Assembly: GCA_963969595.1 (NCBI GenBank)
Contig: OZ018413.1
Location: forward strand, 17,039,711 to 17,103,710
Origin: Neckera pumila
Taxonomy: Eukaryota; Streptophyta; Bryopsida; Hypnales; Neckeraceae
Length of the DNA: 64,000 nt
Reading direction: 5' to 3'
Part shown: in pieces, positions 24,170-36,214 of the stretch
How positions within the stretch are numbered: position 1 is the stretch's first letter
How the letters are laid out: each line of letters starts with the position of its first letter
Made by a program: the position numbers and the translations under genes
The notes under the pieces: generated by a model
The model's database searches: none
The model's input: the letters and a program-made list of their open reading frames with translations, nothing else
Told to the model about the DNA's origin: nothing

Positions 24170-24594
24170 GAGTTGAAGAAAGAGGAGTAAGAGCTTACAG
24201 CCAAGGAAGCTCAGCTTAAGAAGAAAGAGAAGGTATTTGATTAACTCTATAATATCTGATAGGGATGCAATTTACTTTGTACTATTGTGTCATTGTATTA
24301 CTTTGTACTATTGGTTGAGTCTAATTCTGTCAGTTTTTTGGTTTTGCCAGGAGTTGAAGAGAGAGGAGAAAGAGCTTAAGGCCAAGGAAGCTAAACTTAA
24401 GAAGAAAAAGAAGGTATTTGCTCAGCTCTATAATATCTGATAGGGATGCAATTTACTTTGTACTATTGTGTCATTGTATTACTTTGTACTATTGGTTGAG
24501 TCTAATTCTGTCAGCTTTTTGGTTTTGCCAGGAGTTGAAGAGAGAGGAGAAAGAGCTTAAGGCCAAGGAAGCTAAACTTAAGAAGAAAAAGAAG
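24170..24594 (+). repeat. Threefold tandem copy of a 63-bp exon with its intron (181-bp period)
   Basis: Exon-like blocks at 24170-24232, 24351-24413 and 24532-24594 are each preceded by a CAG/TAG acceptor and followed by GTATTT. They encode a charged helix (ELKREEKELKAKEAKLKKKKK in copies 2 and 3; copy 1 has an in-frame TAA). Start-to-start spacing is exactly 181 bases each time. The helix resembles the N-terminal coiled coil of plant SCAMP proteins (KKKEKELQAKEAEL type), and a possible next exon, DLKRRDRQQLE, follows at about 24804. Any charged coiled coil could look similar, so the SCAMP link is tentative. Confidence 0.6.
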
Positions 24595-25719
24595 GTATTT
24601 GCTCAGCTCTATAATATTTGATAGGGATGCAATGTACTTTGTACTATTGTACTTTCTAAGTCTATGGATTGGTATACATCTAATTCAAAAATAAAATATT
24701 CCAGTATCTTTAGGATGATATAGTTGCAAAGAAATGGCTAGGGATGACTATTTGCACAGGTAGAATTTTCACTCATTATTCAAATTGGTGTGTTGATTTA
24801 TAGGACCTAAAACGCAGAGATAGGCAACAGCTAGAAGTTGGTATTATTTTATTTATATTGCTTGAAGTCATTGTTCACAATGATAAAGCCAATTTGCTCT
24901 CTGAAATTGGAAATGCCATTTTTCTCTTTTCAGGTGGGTTGCATCTACAATCTAGGATTGTAAGGAGGATGGGCAAAGCTTCACAGTAACTGCTTTTGTG
25001 AAGTTTGTGCCGCCTATGACAAAGAGTAAGACATCTCATTTCAAATTAATCCAATAGGGCTGGATTGATTCCGATTGCTTCTACTTCTACATTTTGAGAG
25101 CATTGATTATTTCATGAATTGCTTATGGTTATTGTGCAAGAGGTGGTATACTGTAATGTAAATTATTTTAGCTTGATTGCTTATATTGTAATGTAGTTGG
25201 TCATTTGGTTTGATCAGGAGCAGATTTTTTGGTGAAGTGAATGTTAGGTGAAGTTGGGTGAATGTTAGGTCAATGCTCCCCCAGGTGCTCCCATTCCATT
25301 GTGCAAGTTACCTAGATTTGATTCCTGCTATTATCTTCCATTTTGAATCATGTGTTAGGTGTTAGTGTAGGTTTAATTAAAGTCCTACTTTCATGTAAAT
25401 CTATTTTGTGTAAACCCATGATGTGCCATTGTATAGAACACAAATAAGGAAGGAAGCTTCTTGACAGCATTGTGAATTGGGAGGTGTGCTCTATTATGAG
25501 AACATCATTAACTTGCAAGTTTGAGATTCATTTGGAGTTTGTTTTAACTTAATGACATCAGAGACTCTCTTGGGAAGACCATTTGCTCCCTGTGCTATTT
25601 GTGGCTCCCATTTTATTTTGTGAATGATTGGAGTACTTTGTGACCTATTTCAGGTCTAATGCTGTGAAAGACCAGTTGTGTTGTCGGGAGACCTAACATT
25701 GATGTTTCTTATTTGTTAG

Positions 25720-28700
25720 GATACAGTGCTTCCTGCTGAGTTGAGGGCTACAAAAAAGCACACCAAAAAGGCTGACTTGGTTTTGTGTCCGAGTACAAGG
25801 TATCTGTTACTTACATTTCCCTTTACTCTCTTTTTGTGGACTTTCTCTTTGTGAAGACAAATCACTTGCTCAATGTGTTTGAACCTTTTTGTTTTTGATC
25901 TTTCTCTCTGATATTTCCAATCATGATCATGAATTTGATTGGGATTGCTTAGAGCCGATATTCCTTTGCCATTAACTTGTTGATTTCTACCATATCATTC
26001 CTTAATAGCTTGGGGCAGTATTGCAACAAACATATTTCTTCTATTGGTGCAATGATTTGTTTAACATGATTGAAATGAAATGGTTGGATGGTGTCTTGCT
26101 CAGACATTCAGGTTGTAAATGTTGTCATCAATTTTGACTTCCAAAGAATTTTGAGACATATTTTCACATAGTAAGTTCCCTCGATATATTTTTGTGCTTC
26201 AGTTGTAGTATGAATATGCTTTGAGGTTTTGGTTGATGCTTCTTTGAGCTATGGGTGAACTAGAATAGCACAATGAATTACTTATCATCACTATCTAGCT
26301 ATAGAATCACCTTTTGAGCAGCAGGATTAAAAATTATCTACTCAAATTATCACTGTAAAGTAATAAAAGCCAAATTAATTTTGTAAAGTTGTAAAAATCT
26401 CTATTTGTGCATTCTACAAGCTTTGCAATGGCAATATTATTTGCAATTAAATCATATAAATGAGCATGAAATTTGTGATAGATTAGCATTTTGCATGAGT
26501 GTCTAACATGATCTTAATACTATTTTTTTTTGCAAAATGCAGGGTTGAGAATCTTATAGATCAAGGGCACTTCAACCTTAGGACCCAACTATCTCTACTG
26601 ATTTGTAGCTCCAATTTTGTAAGAATTTAATACACCTTCTAGCAAATTATTTTGGATATCATCTTATTTTCTGATTTTGTTATTTTCTATTTATATGAAT
26701 GGATTTGGCTATACTAAGTGTTTGTAAATGTTGGTGGTTAGGATTCAGCGTGCATTATGTCATTCAAGGTTAAACTATTCTCCTTGGAGCATGAATGGAG
26801 CATTCCACAGAAGATTGGCCCAATCAATGCAAAGGAAGGCGAGTCCTATGCCAACCTCCGGATTAGGTTGGAAGATGCTGATGTGGTAGACTGGCCATTT
26901 TTATTTGGGGATGTGGAAGACAAAGTGAGGATTAACGTGAAGCTTGAGAAGCTGAACACCATCTTGTCGGAGATGTATGTCATTCCTGTGGAGTCTGAGA
27001 CTATTGATGCTTCTAAGCATCCTCGTGCTGGGGAGGAGTCTTTTATCTTTGAATCAACTCCATTGGAGGCAACAGAAGTTGATGTTGGTGTTGCTTGACA
27101 AGATGCTATTGCAGAGGGTATTTCATTAAATCCAGCAGCCTGCTCTAGGGTCAGTTCTTCAGAATCTAGATCATTGCTAAAATCACTTTTAACTCCAAAA
27201 GAAGTTCTGGAATTCTATTTCAAAGGGGAGGAGAAATTGAGGAATGAACTTAAGGCAATTTCCCTTGAAGACCATAGTTGGTCATTGAAGTCTTGGGATC
27301 AAGATGGGGTTGGAGTTTTAAAGGTTTACTGTGAGGAATGTTGCAAGGATATTGGGGGTGGAAGTGGTGGTCACACCAAAATCATTGCTTCAAATTTGTT
27401 TTCAAATTTTTGCAAAAGCCATTTAATGTCAAATGGACACATACGTAGTTGGTGTAGAAGGAAGGGTGTTGATTTTTGTAATCACCCTCAATCAATTGCA
27501 CCAAAAGGAAAGACAGTTATACTGACTGCTGCAGATTACAAAGTTTTAGTAGATGAGGGTATCAAAACTCTAGATGGTGTCAATCAAAGTGTTTCCTCTG
27601 ATCCTAATCCTTTTGTAGTGGTTGGGGACATTGATTGTATTGAGGTTAAGAGCTTCTGGTTTAAGGTTAAGTGCACTTACTGTGGGGATTTTTTTCAGTT
27701 ATGTCCTCCTAAAAAAAATCTTGAAGCTAACCTCAGGAACCACCTTGGTGGGACAAAACATGAGAAAGCATTAGAAGATGCTCACAATGCTAAGAGCATG
27801 TGTCCAGCATTGACCACTAGCAAGAGGGGAAGGCCAGCTCAAAAATCAAGTGGTGCTATCAATTCAAATCAGAAGGATTTGCATACATGGTTCAGAAGTG
27901 GTGGAGATAGTAGCCAAGAAGGTGAATCTCCTTTATTAGATTGTTCTCATTCGCTTAGATTAATGTGCTGGGGTTTTAGAGGACCTACATGTGTTTATGC
28001 TGGCAATACTTATGTTGTGGATGGTTTGCTTCATGACCCCCATCCTGGTGTTAATTGGTATCCTGAACCCCATCTTCATCAATTGTTTCAAGTAGATAAC
28101 AAGTCTATAAATATAAAGGGTACATTTATGCATAAAGAATGTTCTCGGTTTAGTACATTTGGCAATTCTTTCTCTAATCTCTGTTGTAGTTTTTGTAGTC
28201 GAATTTGGCTGGAGCAAGATTTTAGGATGCGTGTAGTACGTGAGGATAGAGCCTTAGAAAAGCGAGGTACTAGGGGTATAGATAAGGGACGTCGATTAGG
28301 GTATTTGCAAGTGAATGAGTTGTCAAATCATAGTAGGCTAATCACAAAGAAATTAAGGCTTGAAAAAATGTATCATTGGGCAGCAAAAGCACGCATTGTG
28401 CAATTGAGGGTTAAAAGGCCTACTTTAAAAGAGGCTGCAAGAGAAGCCTCTAATCAACATAATTTGGTAAAATTTTGTAATGATATTATTTCTGTTTATA
28501 GATCAAGGGCATTTGGAGGGAAACCAGCTCTTTGGGATTTCATGAGGGATGTTGCATCTAATCTAAATAAGGAAAAAAAGGGATAGAGGTTTTCAAGTAA
28601 TACAAAGTCTTTTGGTCAAGCTATGAAAATATATGGGGGAAGGAGGATGTGGGATCTATTTTCATTGAACTTCTCTGGTCCAACATTTAACACAATAAAA

Positions 28701-31230
28701 AGGAAAAATAAAAAGGGTGTGCAATTCATTTCTGGGGAGCATGCTAATATTTTTGCCTCAATGGCAGAAATATACAAAGATGCAAAAGACCTCCATGGGA
28801 TTGTAGGACCAGTACCTGTTATACTAGCAAAAGATGAAACAAAGGTTAAATCAAGGATCACGTGGGAGCAAAATTTGATACCTTGGTTGGATTTTGTAGG
28901 GTGATGGCAGATCATGTATGTGTGTCATCATTTAAGCCAATTGTAGGAGTTGGAGAGGTTGGATATAATAAGATTATTGACAGTTTTTGTACTTACAAGG
29001 TGGGAGGGTTTGCTAGGGTGATTGTAGTAAATCCACTACACGACAAATTGCCACGACTTGTTCTGGTGGTTTGCAATACGTGTAATTGTTTTGACTCCTC
29101 ATGGGTTTGAAAGCAATGGGGATTGATTAATCAATTGTGGGATAAAGAGTGCAAGGAATCAGTTGGACCAATTGTAGGCCATGCAAGTGATGGTGATTTA
29201 AGAAGGTGCCAATTGATGTTGGAGGATTACAAGGTTACATCTAGAGCACGATTAAAGGTGAATTGGGATGGCTGGTTGTTGACAACAGGATTAGACAACA
29301 TGGATGATGCATTTGGTCTCCATGACCAAGACTACATCCACAACGGAAAGAAGTTGGTAAATCCATTGGATTCCCCTATAAGAATTCTTCAACTAGATGG
29401 TGATGTTGCTTGTCTTCAACATTTAGGTCTTGTGTATAACAAATTTGCATTTGATGATCATGGGCTGAAGAAAGAAGATATAGATAGGAGGGATAGGCAA
29501 AATTGGGCATCTGCCCAACGTATTTGCCAAAGAAAGACACGGATGTGCTTAGCTAAATTGAGGACAACAGCTGATGTTCATCTAGAGCGTACTTTGGGTA
29601 CAGAGATGTATTTGGAAGTATGTGCAAATTATATAGATATTTTTGCTTCTCCCACACTTGATTTGAGATCTAGATTAGTTCTTGCTGCAAAAGTTTCTTT
29701 TTTTTTCCGCCTTTGGAAGCTTTGGCAGTTTGGCTGCATCATGGTGATAATTCAGTTTTTGGGAATTCTCAAAAACCTAATGCATCTGAGAACTTTGTAT
29801 CTCAACAATGTTTTATTGATGTAAAACTTTCATGTCATTGTGTGGTTTTATTAGTTACTCACTTTAAGGACAAATATCCCCATTTGTCTATACCTCTCCA
29901 TCTTACAGGTAGTGATTCTTGTGAAATATTTTTCTCTAAAATTGGTGGCATGGTAGGGTTAGAAAGGGCTTATGATTTTCATGACTTGGTGGGGTCTGCA
30001 AATACCTTGAATCGACTGGCAGGTATTGAATATGGCAACAATGGGTTAAAGTTTGGACGGGTGCACAACAAGATGGAGAATGTGTGGGCCAAACTGCACC
30101 CTTTAGAGGGTGCTGAAACTCCTTGTGATTTGGGAGACTATAGTCTTATTAGTGATGATGGACAAGTCATTGCAACATTACAAGAGGACTTTAGAGAAGC
30201 CCAAAAACTCTTGCAAATATTGAATATGGCCCCTTCACATGTAGCCAAAAAAAAAGAATGGTTTCAGACCCCATGGAAGTTTGAAAAAGCTGACTGTAAA
30301 CACTTAGCATTTGTGCCAGGCAGATCACCTATTGCTGATGAAGATGGTGATTCGGAGGTCCTTAGAGAGACCCTACATATGCCACCCATTGTGGATTCTG
30401 AAGAACATGGTGGAGATCCTAACCTTAACTCTATACTTGAAGATGTTTTAGAAGATGAACTTGTGGATGATAGTCTTGATTCTTTGGCATTACTTGAAAA
30501 TGAGACTTGTAATATTTTTAATGAAATGTTAGACTCCCAAGAAGTACAAGTGTCTAGTATGGTTATCCAGGAGCAGATTGTACCTGTAGTTAAATTTGGA
30601 GGTTGCCAAATTTTTAAGTCCACCCTAGTGTCACAATTAAATGGAAATCCTTTTCTTTCCAAAGATAGGTTGACAAGGGTGCGTAATTCAATTTATTTCA
30701 ATAACAATGAAGATTACGTTTCAGCTGCTGCTTCTACTAACACATATCTATTAGGGCTGGGTTCTGACTGCAGTGTTTTTTTTTTACGAAGAAGCACCTT
30801 AACAAAGTCTTCTACTGTAAAGTTTGCTTTGAAAAGGAAAAGGGGGCAAGGTGCACAAATTAGGGCCCCTTCTAGTATACTTAAGGGTGTAGATGAAAGA
30901 ACTTGGTGGATTGGACGGGTTCAAAAAATGAGAAGACGAGTTGGGACAAAGTGGGGCCTATCTAGACAGCCAATTGACCTCATGAACCGACCTGTTCAAA
31001 CCAAGAACAAGAAAGGTATTTCTTCACCCTCTACTATGGTACTACTTAATTGGTTTAGCAAGGCCCCTGGACATTTGAAATATAAATATGACCATTCAGA
31101 CCACAAATGGATAGATGTTGATTCTATTATTTCAACAGTAACTTTAATATATAATGCAAATTCTAAAATTTTTTCATTAGATCAAGAGGATGCAACTTCT
31201 CTTAACAATTTTGCTGTTGCAAGAAAATAA
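25720..31230 (+). pseudogene. Multi-exon transposase-like gene of the 10 kb element, broken
   Basis: Exons 25720-25799 and 26543-26618 and the long exon from 26742 join in phase at GT-AG sites. The long exon reads on to 31230 with stops at 27096, 28584 and 29108 and frameshifts near 28895 and 29730. Numbered from Met at 27174, it has two zinc-finger patterns, C53-x2-C56-x26-H83-x5-H89 and C167-x2-C170-x19-H190-x5-H196, then an AT-hook core KRGRP at 217-221. The later part holds IVGHASDGDLRRCQLM, LHDQDYIHNGKKLVNPL, DRQNWASAQRICQRK and LHLTGSDSCEIFFSKIGGM, with acidic residues that could be catalytic. I do not recognise the superfamily. Transposase is inferred from the DNA-binding motifs and from its position inside an element with terminal inverted repeats. 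Confidence 0.65.
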
Positions 31231-32176
31231 ATTCTATTAGGAGATTCTTATATTATTTAATTTTCTTCTTCCATATTAATAGAATGTTGGTTATTTTATA
31301 TTAATTTTAATTGTTTGATCTTATGATTGTCATTTCCAAATATTTTTATTTTGTATCTTTAAGGTTAACATATAATGTTATTATTAAAGTATAGACTGAG
31401 GTTCTTGAAATTGGGTGAAAGAAATACAAGTATAAAGTATGTTGAAAATTGGAAAAGTTGTTTATACTATTCTTTCTATTTATTAGATTATAAATTGTTT
31501 TTTTAATGCTTATTGGAGTTAAGGTTTTAAGGAAATTATTATAGAATGTTGTATCTAGAATAGCTGAGCAATTTTGGATATAAAATTATGTTAGGCTATG
31601 ATTTTAATGCAAGTTATCATGTATATGAATAAATTGGATCCTAAACCATTGCAAATGCATATATTCAGATTGAATATATGTTCTCCTAGCTTGTCATGTT
31701 CTTATGTGAATACAACTTTTCATGTTGAATTACTTGATGCTTTTCATAGTTCTAATGTCATGAATGTTTGATGTTTGGCTCATGTTGCTTGTTCCTCCCT
31801 ATAAAAGATTGTTTGGAATACATGGCATAGAATTTACAAAACTAAGGTTGCATTGCACATTCTTATTTGTTATCTGAAATTTACACTTGTATCATGGCAT
31901 TGCATATATCAACAAAATTAAATACAAATGAAAAATATTTGTTTATGGTGTTTATTGTATATATCTGTGAAAAAATTGGATACATATATTTTATATGTAA
32001 AATAGCCCAATTATAAAATTGGCATGAAAGAATTTATAAAAAATCATAGGGTACTGAAAGTATGCCTCTGGTAGCTTTTTATGTAAAAATAGGATCACCT
32101 TAAATACAATAATGAAGGTAAATAGCCCCACATCAAATACCCCCTTAACTCAGGTGTATACCTTAAATTATGAGGA
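31231..32176. other. 3' non-coding part of the 10 kb element
   Basis: AT-rich sequence between the transposase stop and the right terminal repeat. No open frame is supported. Confidence 0.6.
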
Positions 32177-32191
32177 GTGATCTCCCCGGGG

Positions 32192-33793
32192 ATGACCCCC
32201 TTGTATTCTGCTAGAAGCTTGCAGATTGAAGCAAGGCAGCTCATCCAGCGTGTCTTGACATTTTTTAGCAACTTCAAACCTTTAGACTGAAGCTGCTGTG
32301 ACAAAGCTCGGAACTCAGCTGCCTTCTTCAGAGAGTGAGCAAAGTACGCATGAGTTGTTCACAAGACTTCTTCTATAGAATGCATGACCGTGAGGGAAGA
32401 AAGTGACTCTGCAGTTAAGTTTAGCCGATGAGCCATACAGTGAATGCCTATAGCAAACAGAGCATACCTCTGCTTGATTTGTGCCGTCACCTTGGACTTC
32501 AAGACTTGGAACAAACTCACCCCGTCAGCGCCAAAGCAGAGCAACTTCTGTGCAATCTTAGAGGCATTGATCCCACCATTTGCACTCAAAGCATTAGTGA
32601 TCACAAGCGTCAGGTTGTTAGCAGTGGCCCCGTTAAACTCCATCTTCTGAATCGACAGAAGGAGAGGCACTCGACACCAGTTGACAATGACGTAACCATG
32701 GATTGCAATCCAACTGCTGTTGTCGCATGCACTAGTTTCATCGGCAGAGAGAACAATGAACATGGCAGTGGATACCATGGCTTTCATTTGCTGCTTCACA
32801 AAGTCGTATATATGCTCAGCCATAATCCACCCCGAGCCATCACCCTAGTGCTTCCGAGGCATTTCGGGAATCTTTAGAAACTGGTATAATTCAAAACGAG
32901 ACTCAAATTCCATGTTAGGCCTGCTAGAAGTAAGCAGCTGGAATAAGGTCGCAAATTGAAAACGTTTCTTGTATGACTCTTATGTACTACAACCCTGAAT
33001 TTGCTCAGCCACGGTAGAAGGCCTGCGAGTTGCGTACAATTCCATACACTTCTTGTGGATTTCTCGACTGCCATGCTTTGAGATTGTGTCCCATTTCGGA
33101 GCCATCTGCACTGGTTTCCCACGCACCACAGTACACGGAGTGCATCGCACCATGTGCAGGACTCCGTCCTCCGCCAACACCGCCTGGCTCCAGGGTTCCT
33201 TGGCAGCCCAATCGCATTGGGATTTCCGGTGCAAATCGTAATTCTTCTTCAACTTCTTGTGTGTGATTGTAGTCAACGCTGTGGCACCCTTCCCACTCTT
33301 GGACCCTACGTTTCCGCTCTTCCGCTTCTCCCCCACCGCGGCTTGGCGGATCGATGAAGGTGTCGTCGTTTGAATCGACCATGTCGTCTCCGCTCAAGTG
33401 AAGGTCCTCCTTCGAATTCTTTGACGCTCCCTCCTCGTCGGACACAGGTACTACATTGGGGCATGACAACAGGATCTCGGTGTCCACAGATTGAGAGCCT
33501 GCAACTTCGACGGAGCTTTCCACCTCTTGCACCGCTAACTGCAAAGGCCCACGGTTCTCGGAGTTCCGAGAGGAGGTGAAGTAACTCCGCATTGTCTTCA
33601 AGCTCTTGGCCCGCTTTCGTACCTCCGTTTCCACCGCCCACTTCGATGCTTGTGCCTTTCGATTGTCTACTTTGGCTTCGCGCTCCAGTTGGGCAAGTTT
33701 ACGTGAGCGCCTTTCCGACAGCAAGGTTGGATTCGTGTTCTTTGCAGCGCTTGAATTCCCCATGTCTACGCGGGTGGAAACAAAGTCCGCCAT
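32192..33793 (-). pseudogene. hAT transposase, N-terminal and catalytic part
   Basis: Starting at Met 33793 (MADFVSTRVDMG), a low-complexity N-terminus leads, after a frameshift near 33330, into a BED-like finger with C-x2-C (VRCTPCTVV) and H-x5-H (KHGSREIHKK). Next come the RNase-H-like hAT motifs LSADETSACDNSSW (first Asp), CFGADGVSLFQVLKSK (second Asp) and IHCMAHRLNLTAESL. KTRWMSCLASICKLLAEYK then runs up to the insertion point. In-frame stops occur before ESYKKRF (about 32980), in KH*GDGSGW (32845-32847) and at 32356-32358. Gene order and frame show it continues at 22064 once the insert is removed. It is non-functional. Confidence 0.85.
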
Positions 33794-33809
33794 GGCTAAA
33801 CCCTAAATT

Positions 33810-34955
33810 TGCAAGTAGACACCTTCACACTCTCTAATCCCAAACCCAATTCGACTAAAACAGCCACAACCTCAAAAATCCAAATTGCCAAAAAGCAATT
33901 CAAGAACAACGCGTACTGAAAACAATGGTATGAAATGAAAAAAAGGATACTGTTTTACACTAAATTGCAAGTGCATTTCTTCAATGCAATGGGCTACGCC
34001 AATGTCGCCAAGTAAACGTAAACGCTTCCATAATTTCTAGTACATATCCAAAACCCTACCCCTTCTACGATTGTGAACATGAAAGCAGGCCATAATTCTA
34101 ATTACAAACCTCCCAATGCAGAATAAACCCAAGAGAAAGTGGAAATCAATGTGGCGACACACTAGTGAAAACAAATTGTACATGTTGCAAGGTGGCGATT
34201 AAAGCTATGGATTACATCAATCCCTGGCTCACAACTAGGCTGGTGCATTGGGGAGTGGGCTACATGGAAATGAAGAGGGACGTGAATGTGGCTGTAACTA
34301 ACATCAATGCAGAGAGGAAGTGGCGCTGCAGAGCTGGAGAAGACAATGCTGATGGAGAGGAGATGGTGCCGCAGAGGTGGAGGTCATATCGGAGTGGGCT
34401 TCAACGACCGAGAAGACAGCGCACGAGTGCGAAATCGACTGGCGATATGACCTTCCCAATACGCCCGTTCTGCGCGGAAATAGCGTCGGGACCTAATACC
34501 GCACATTGTCCAGGGCAATTAAGACCCCATTTTCCCTTAAATTTTTGTATAGGCTTGATGCTAGGCATAATTTTTTGGTGCTATTTTGCCCCAAATCGCC
34601 AGAAAAAAAACCCCTGAACGGGAGGGGCAATGAACTTGACTGTAGAATTCATTACTACAATTCTAATACATACAAGAGCGGCTAGATCATCAATACAATG
34701 ATGGATTCTTAATTTTGTTATTGATTTTTGGGTGAAGATCTTTCATCAGCATTACATTCAGTAGCCTTCAAAGAGGCTGCCTTTCCCTCCCTAGAGTCCT
34801 CATCCACAAAATTCATCCTCTAATAATTAATGTAAGCTTAGGTACCAAGACAGTGGCAATACATTATAATTTGTTTCTTTTTCTTTGTTAACTTTAGGAC
34901 CAGACATACAAATCAACAAGTATTTGTAGAAAAGATGTTGATTAGGCATCCAATA
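33810..34955. other. Region upstream of the hAT gene, no gene supported
   Basis: The interval probably contains the hAT 5' end and terminus. A locally balanced tract (34200-34510) has one open frame on the plus strand (34165-34617) without recognisable domain; I regard it as chance. Confidence 0.4.
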
Positions 34956-34959
34956 AATA

Positions 34960-35670
34960 ATGAATTACAATCATTTGTCATCAAGAACATGTTTTGTGTT
35001 TTCAAGTGAAAAGACAACTTTATATATACACATGGGGTGGTAGGAGGTAGAACAACCAATGTGCGATAAATAATTCGAATTTGTAGTTTCTCAAGCACTC
35101 ATAGTTAAGTCACAAACAAAGAATTGTATTAAAAGTAGAATTTCAGACCTCATTTAGGCATAATAAAATAATTTTTCTCAAAAAACTTTGAACTAAAAGA
35201 AGTTGGTAAATGAAAACAATTTTCACTTCCAAAAATCCGTTTGGCATTTTGAATCTCCAATCAAAAGTTTTGGACAAATTTGAGAGAGGGGTTGGAATGG
35301 ACATTTTCTTTAACATTTTTCCAACCCCTCTTTGAAATTTGTCCATAACTTTTTATTAGAGATTCAAAATGTGAAACGGATTTTTGGAGGTGAAACTTAT
35401 CTTTATTTATCAACTTTTTTAGTTCAAAGTTTTTTGAGAAAAGTTATTTTACTATGCCTAAATGAGGTCTAAAATTCTACTTTTAACACAATTCTTTGTT
35501 TGTGACTTAACTATGAGTGCTTGAGAAACTACAAATTCAAATTTAGTTATCCCACATGGGTTGTTCTACGGTTCTACTTCTACCTCCTACCACCCCATGT
35601 GTATATATAGAGTTGTCTTTTCACTTAGAAACACAAAACGTGAATGACAATCACATTCAAAGTGATGTAA
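34960..35670. repeat. Long near-perfect inverted repeat (about 330-bp arms)
   Basis: The left arm (about 34960-35310) and right arm (about 35315-35670) are complementary with few mismatches. Examples are CACATGGGGTGGTAGGAGGT at 35030 against ACCTCCTACCACCCCATGTG at 35584, and GGGTTGGAATGG against CCAACCCCTC near the centre. Almost no loop remains. It could be a foldback transposon, and any transcript through it would form a long hairpin suitable for small-RNA production. Confidence 0.8.
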
Positions 35671-35863
35671 TTCAAGCATTGAGATAATTGGTATTTATAA
35701 AATGATTGCTATTTTGAATAAGTTTGCTATTTAATTCACAATTTTATTTCAAAGTACTTAATTTGCCGTTAACCCCAATGTGCAGTTGCGACCTTGTAAC
35801 TGACTCAAGCACCTTGTTGAGTTATGACAAGTTCTGCCAAGTGTCCTTGTAGTTACTGATTTG

Positions 35864-35923
35864 GTGTGGAATATACCACACCATTTCATCCCTCAGATGA
35901 AATGATGTGGTATATTCCACATC
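35864..35923. repeat. Short hairpin, about 27-bp stem and 5-base loop
   Basis: GTGTGGAATATACCACACCA + TTTCATC pairs with GATGAAATGATGTGGTATAT + TCCACATC across the loop CCTCA (35891-35895), with one or two mismatches. The stem size is near that of a short MITE centre or small-RNA hairpin. Function is unknown. Confidence 0.6.
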
Positions 35924-36214
35924 ATTCCGTCCGGAGAAGGCAGTCACAATGACTGCTACTGAATGTTATGAGGATTGTTTGAAAATTTCATCACGACACA
36001 GATTTACCTGATTAGTGCGTGCATTACCAAATGCCTAAAGTCACGCTAATTTGAATTAGTATATGTTGAAATACTATTATATAGTACTAATCTCTACATG
36101 ATTATTTTTAGGGTGATCCAAATTTTACACCTTTACTAATAGAAAAAGGTATACTTTGTAAAGGTATTTAAAATGATCTATGTCATATAAAATTGGTGGT
36201 CATGATATGTTTAA

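Larger units (their letters stand above)
22065..32191 (+). mobile_element. About 10.1 kb DNA transposon inserted into the hAT gene
   Basis: The ends are inverted repeats: CCCCGGGGAGATCAC at 22063-22077 and GTGATCTCCCCGGGG at 32177-32191. ATGACCCC occurs outside both ends (22057-22064 and 32192-32199). Because the junction is C/G-rich, the duplication could be 8, 9 or 10 bases. Removing the element and one target copy joins KLLAEYKGVI to GMMLADKSDRK in the hAT frame with no residue gained or lost. The interior carries gene-like fragments (22.5-25.0 kb) and a multi-exon transposase-like gene (25720-31230, plus strand). An 8-bp duplication would fit hAT-, P- or KDZ-like elements and 9-10 bp would fit Mutator-like ones. 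I cannot place it by sequence alone. Confidence 0.8.

Noticed and set aside
24237..24621. Two almost identical 67-residue proteins
   Set aside because: Produced by the 181-bp tandem repeat read through intron sequence; the real units are the 63-bp exon blocks.
30264..30662. Minus-strand open frame of 132 codons
   Set aside because: It lies opposite the transposase-like frame and mirrors its acidic composition; no domain.
32428..32877. Plus-strand frame of 149 codons
   Set aside because: It is antisense to the hAT catalytic region, which has clear motifs on the minus strand.
34165..34617. 150-codon plus-strand frame upstream of the hAT gene
   Set aside because: No domain, no homologous frame elsewhere in the window, and it sits where the hAT 5' non-coding end is expected.
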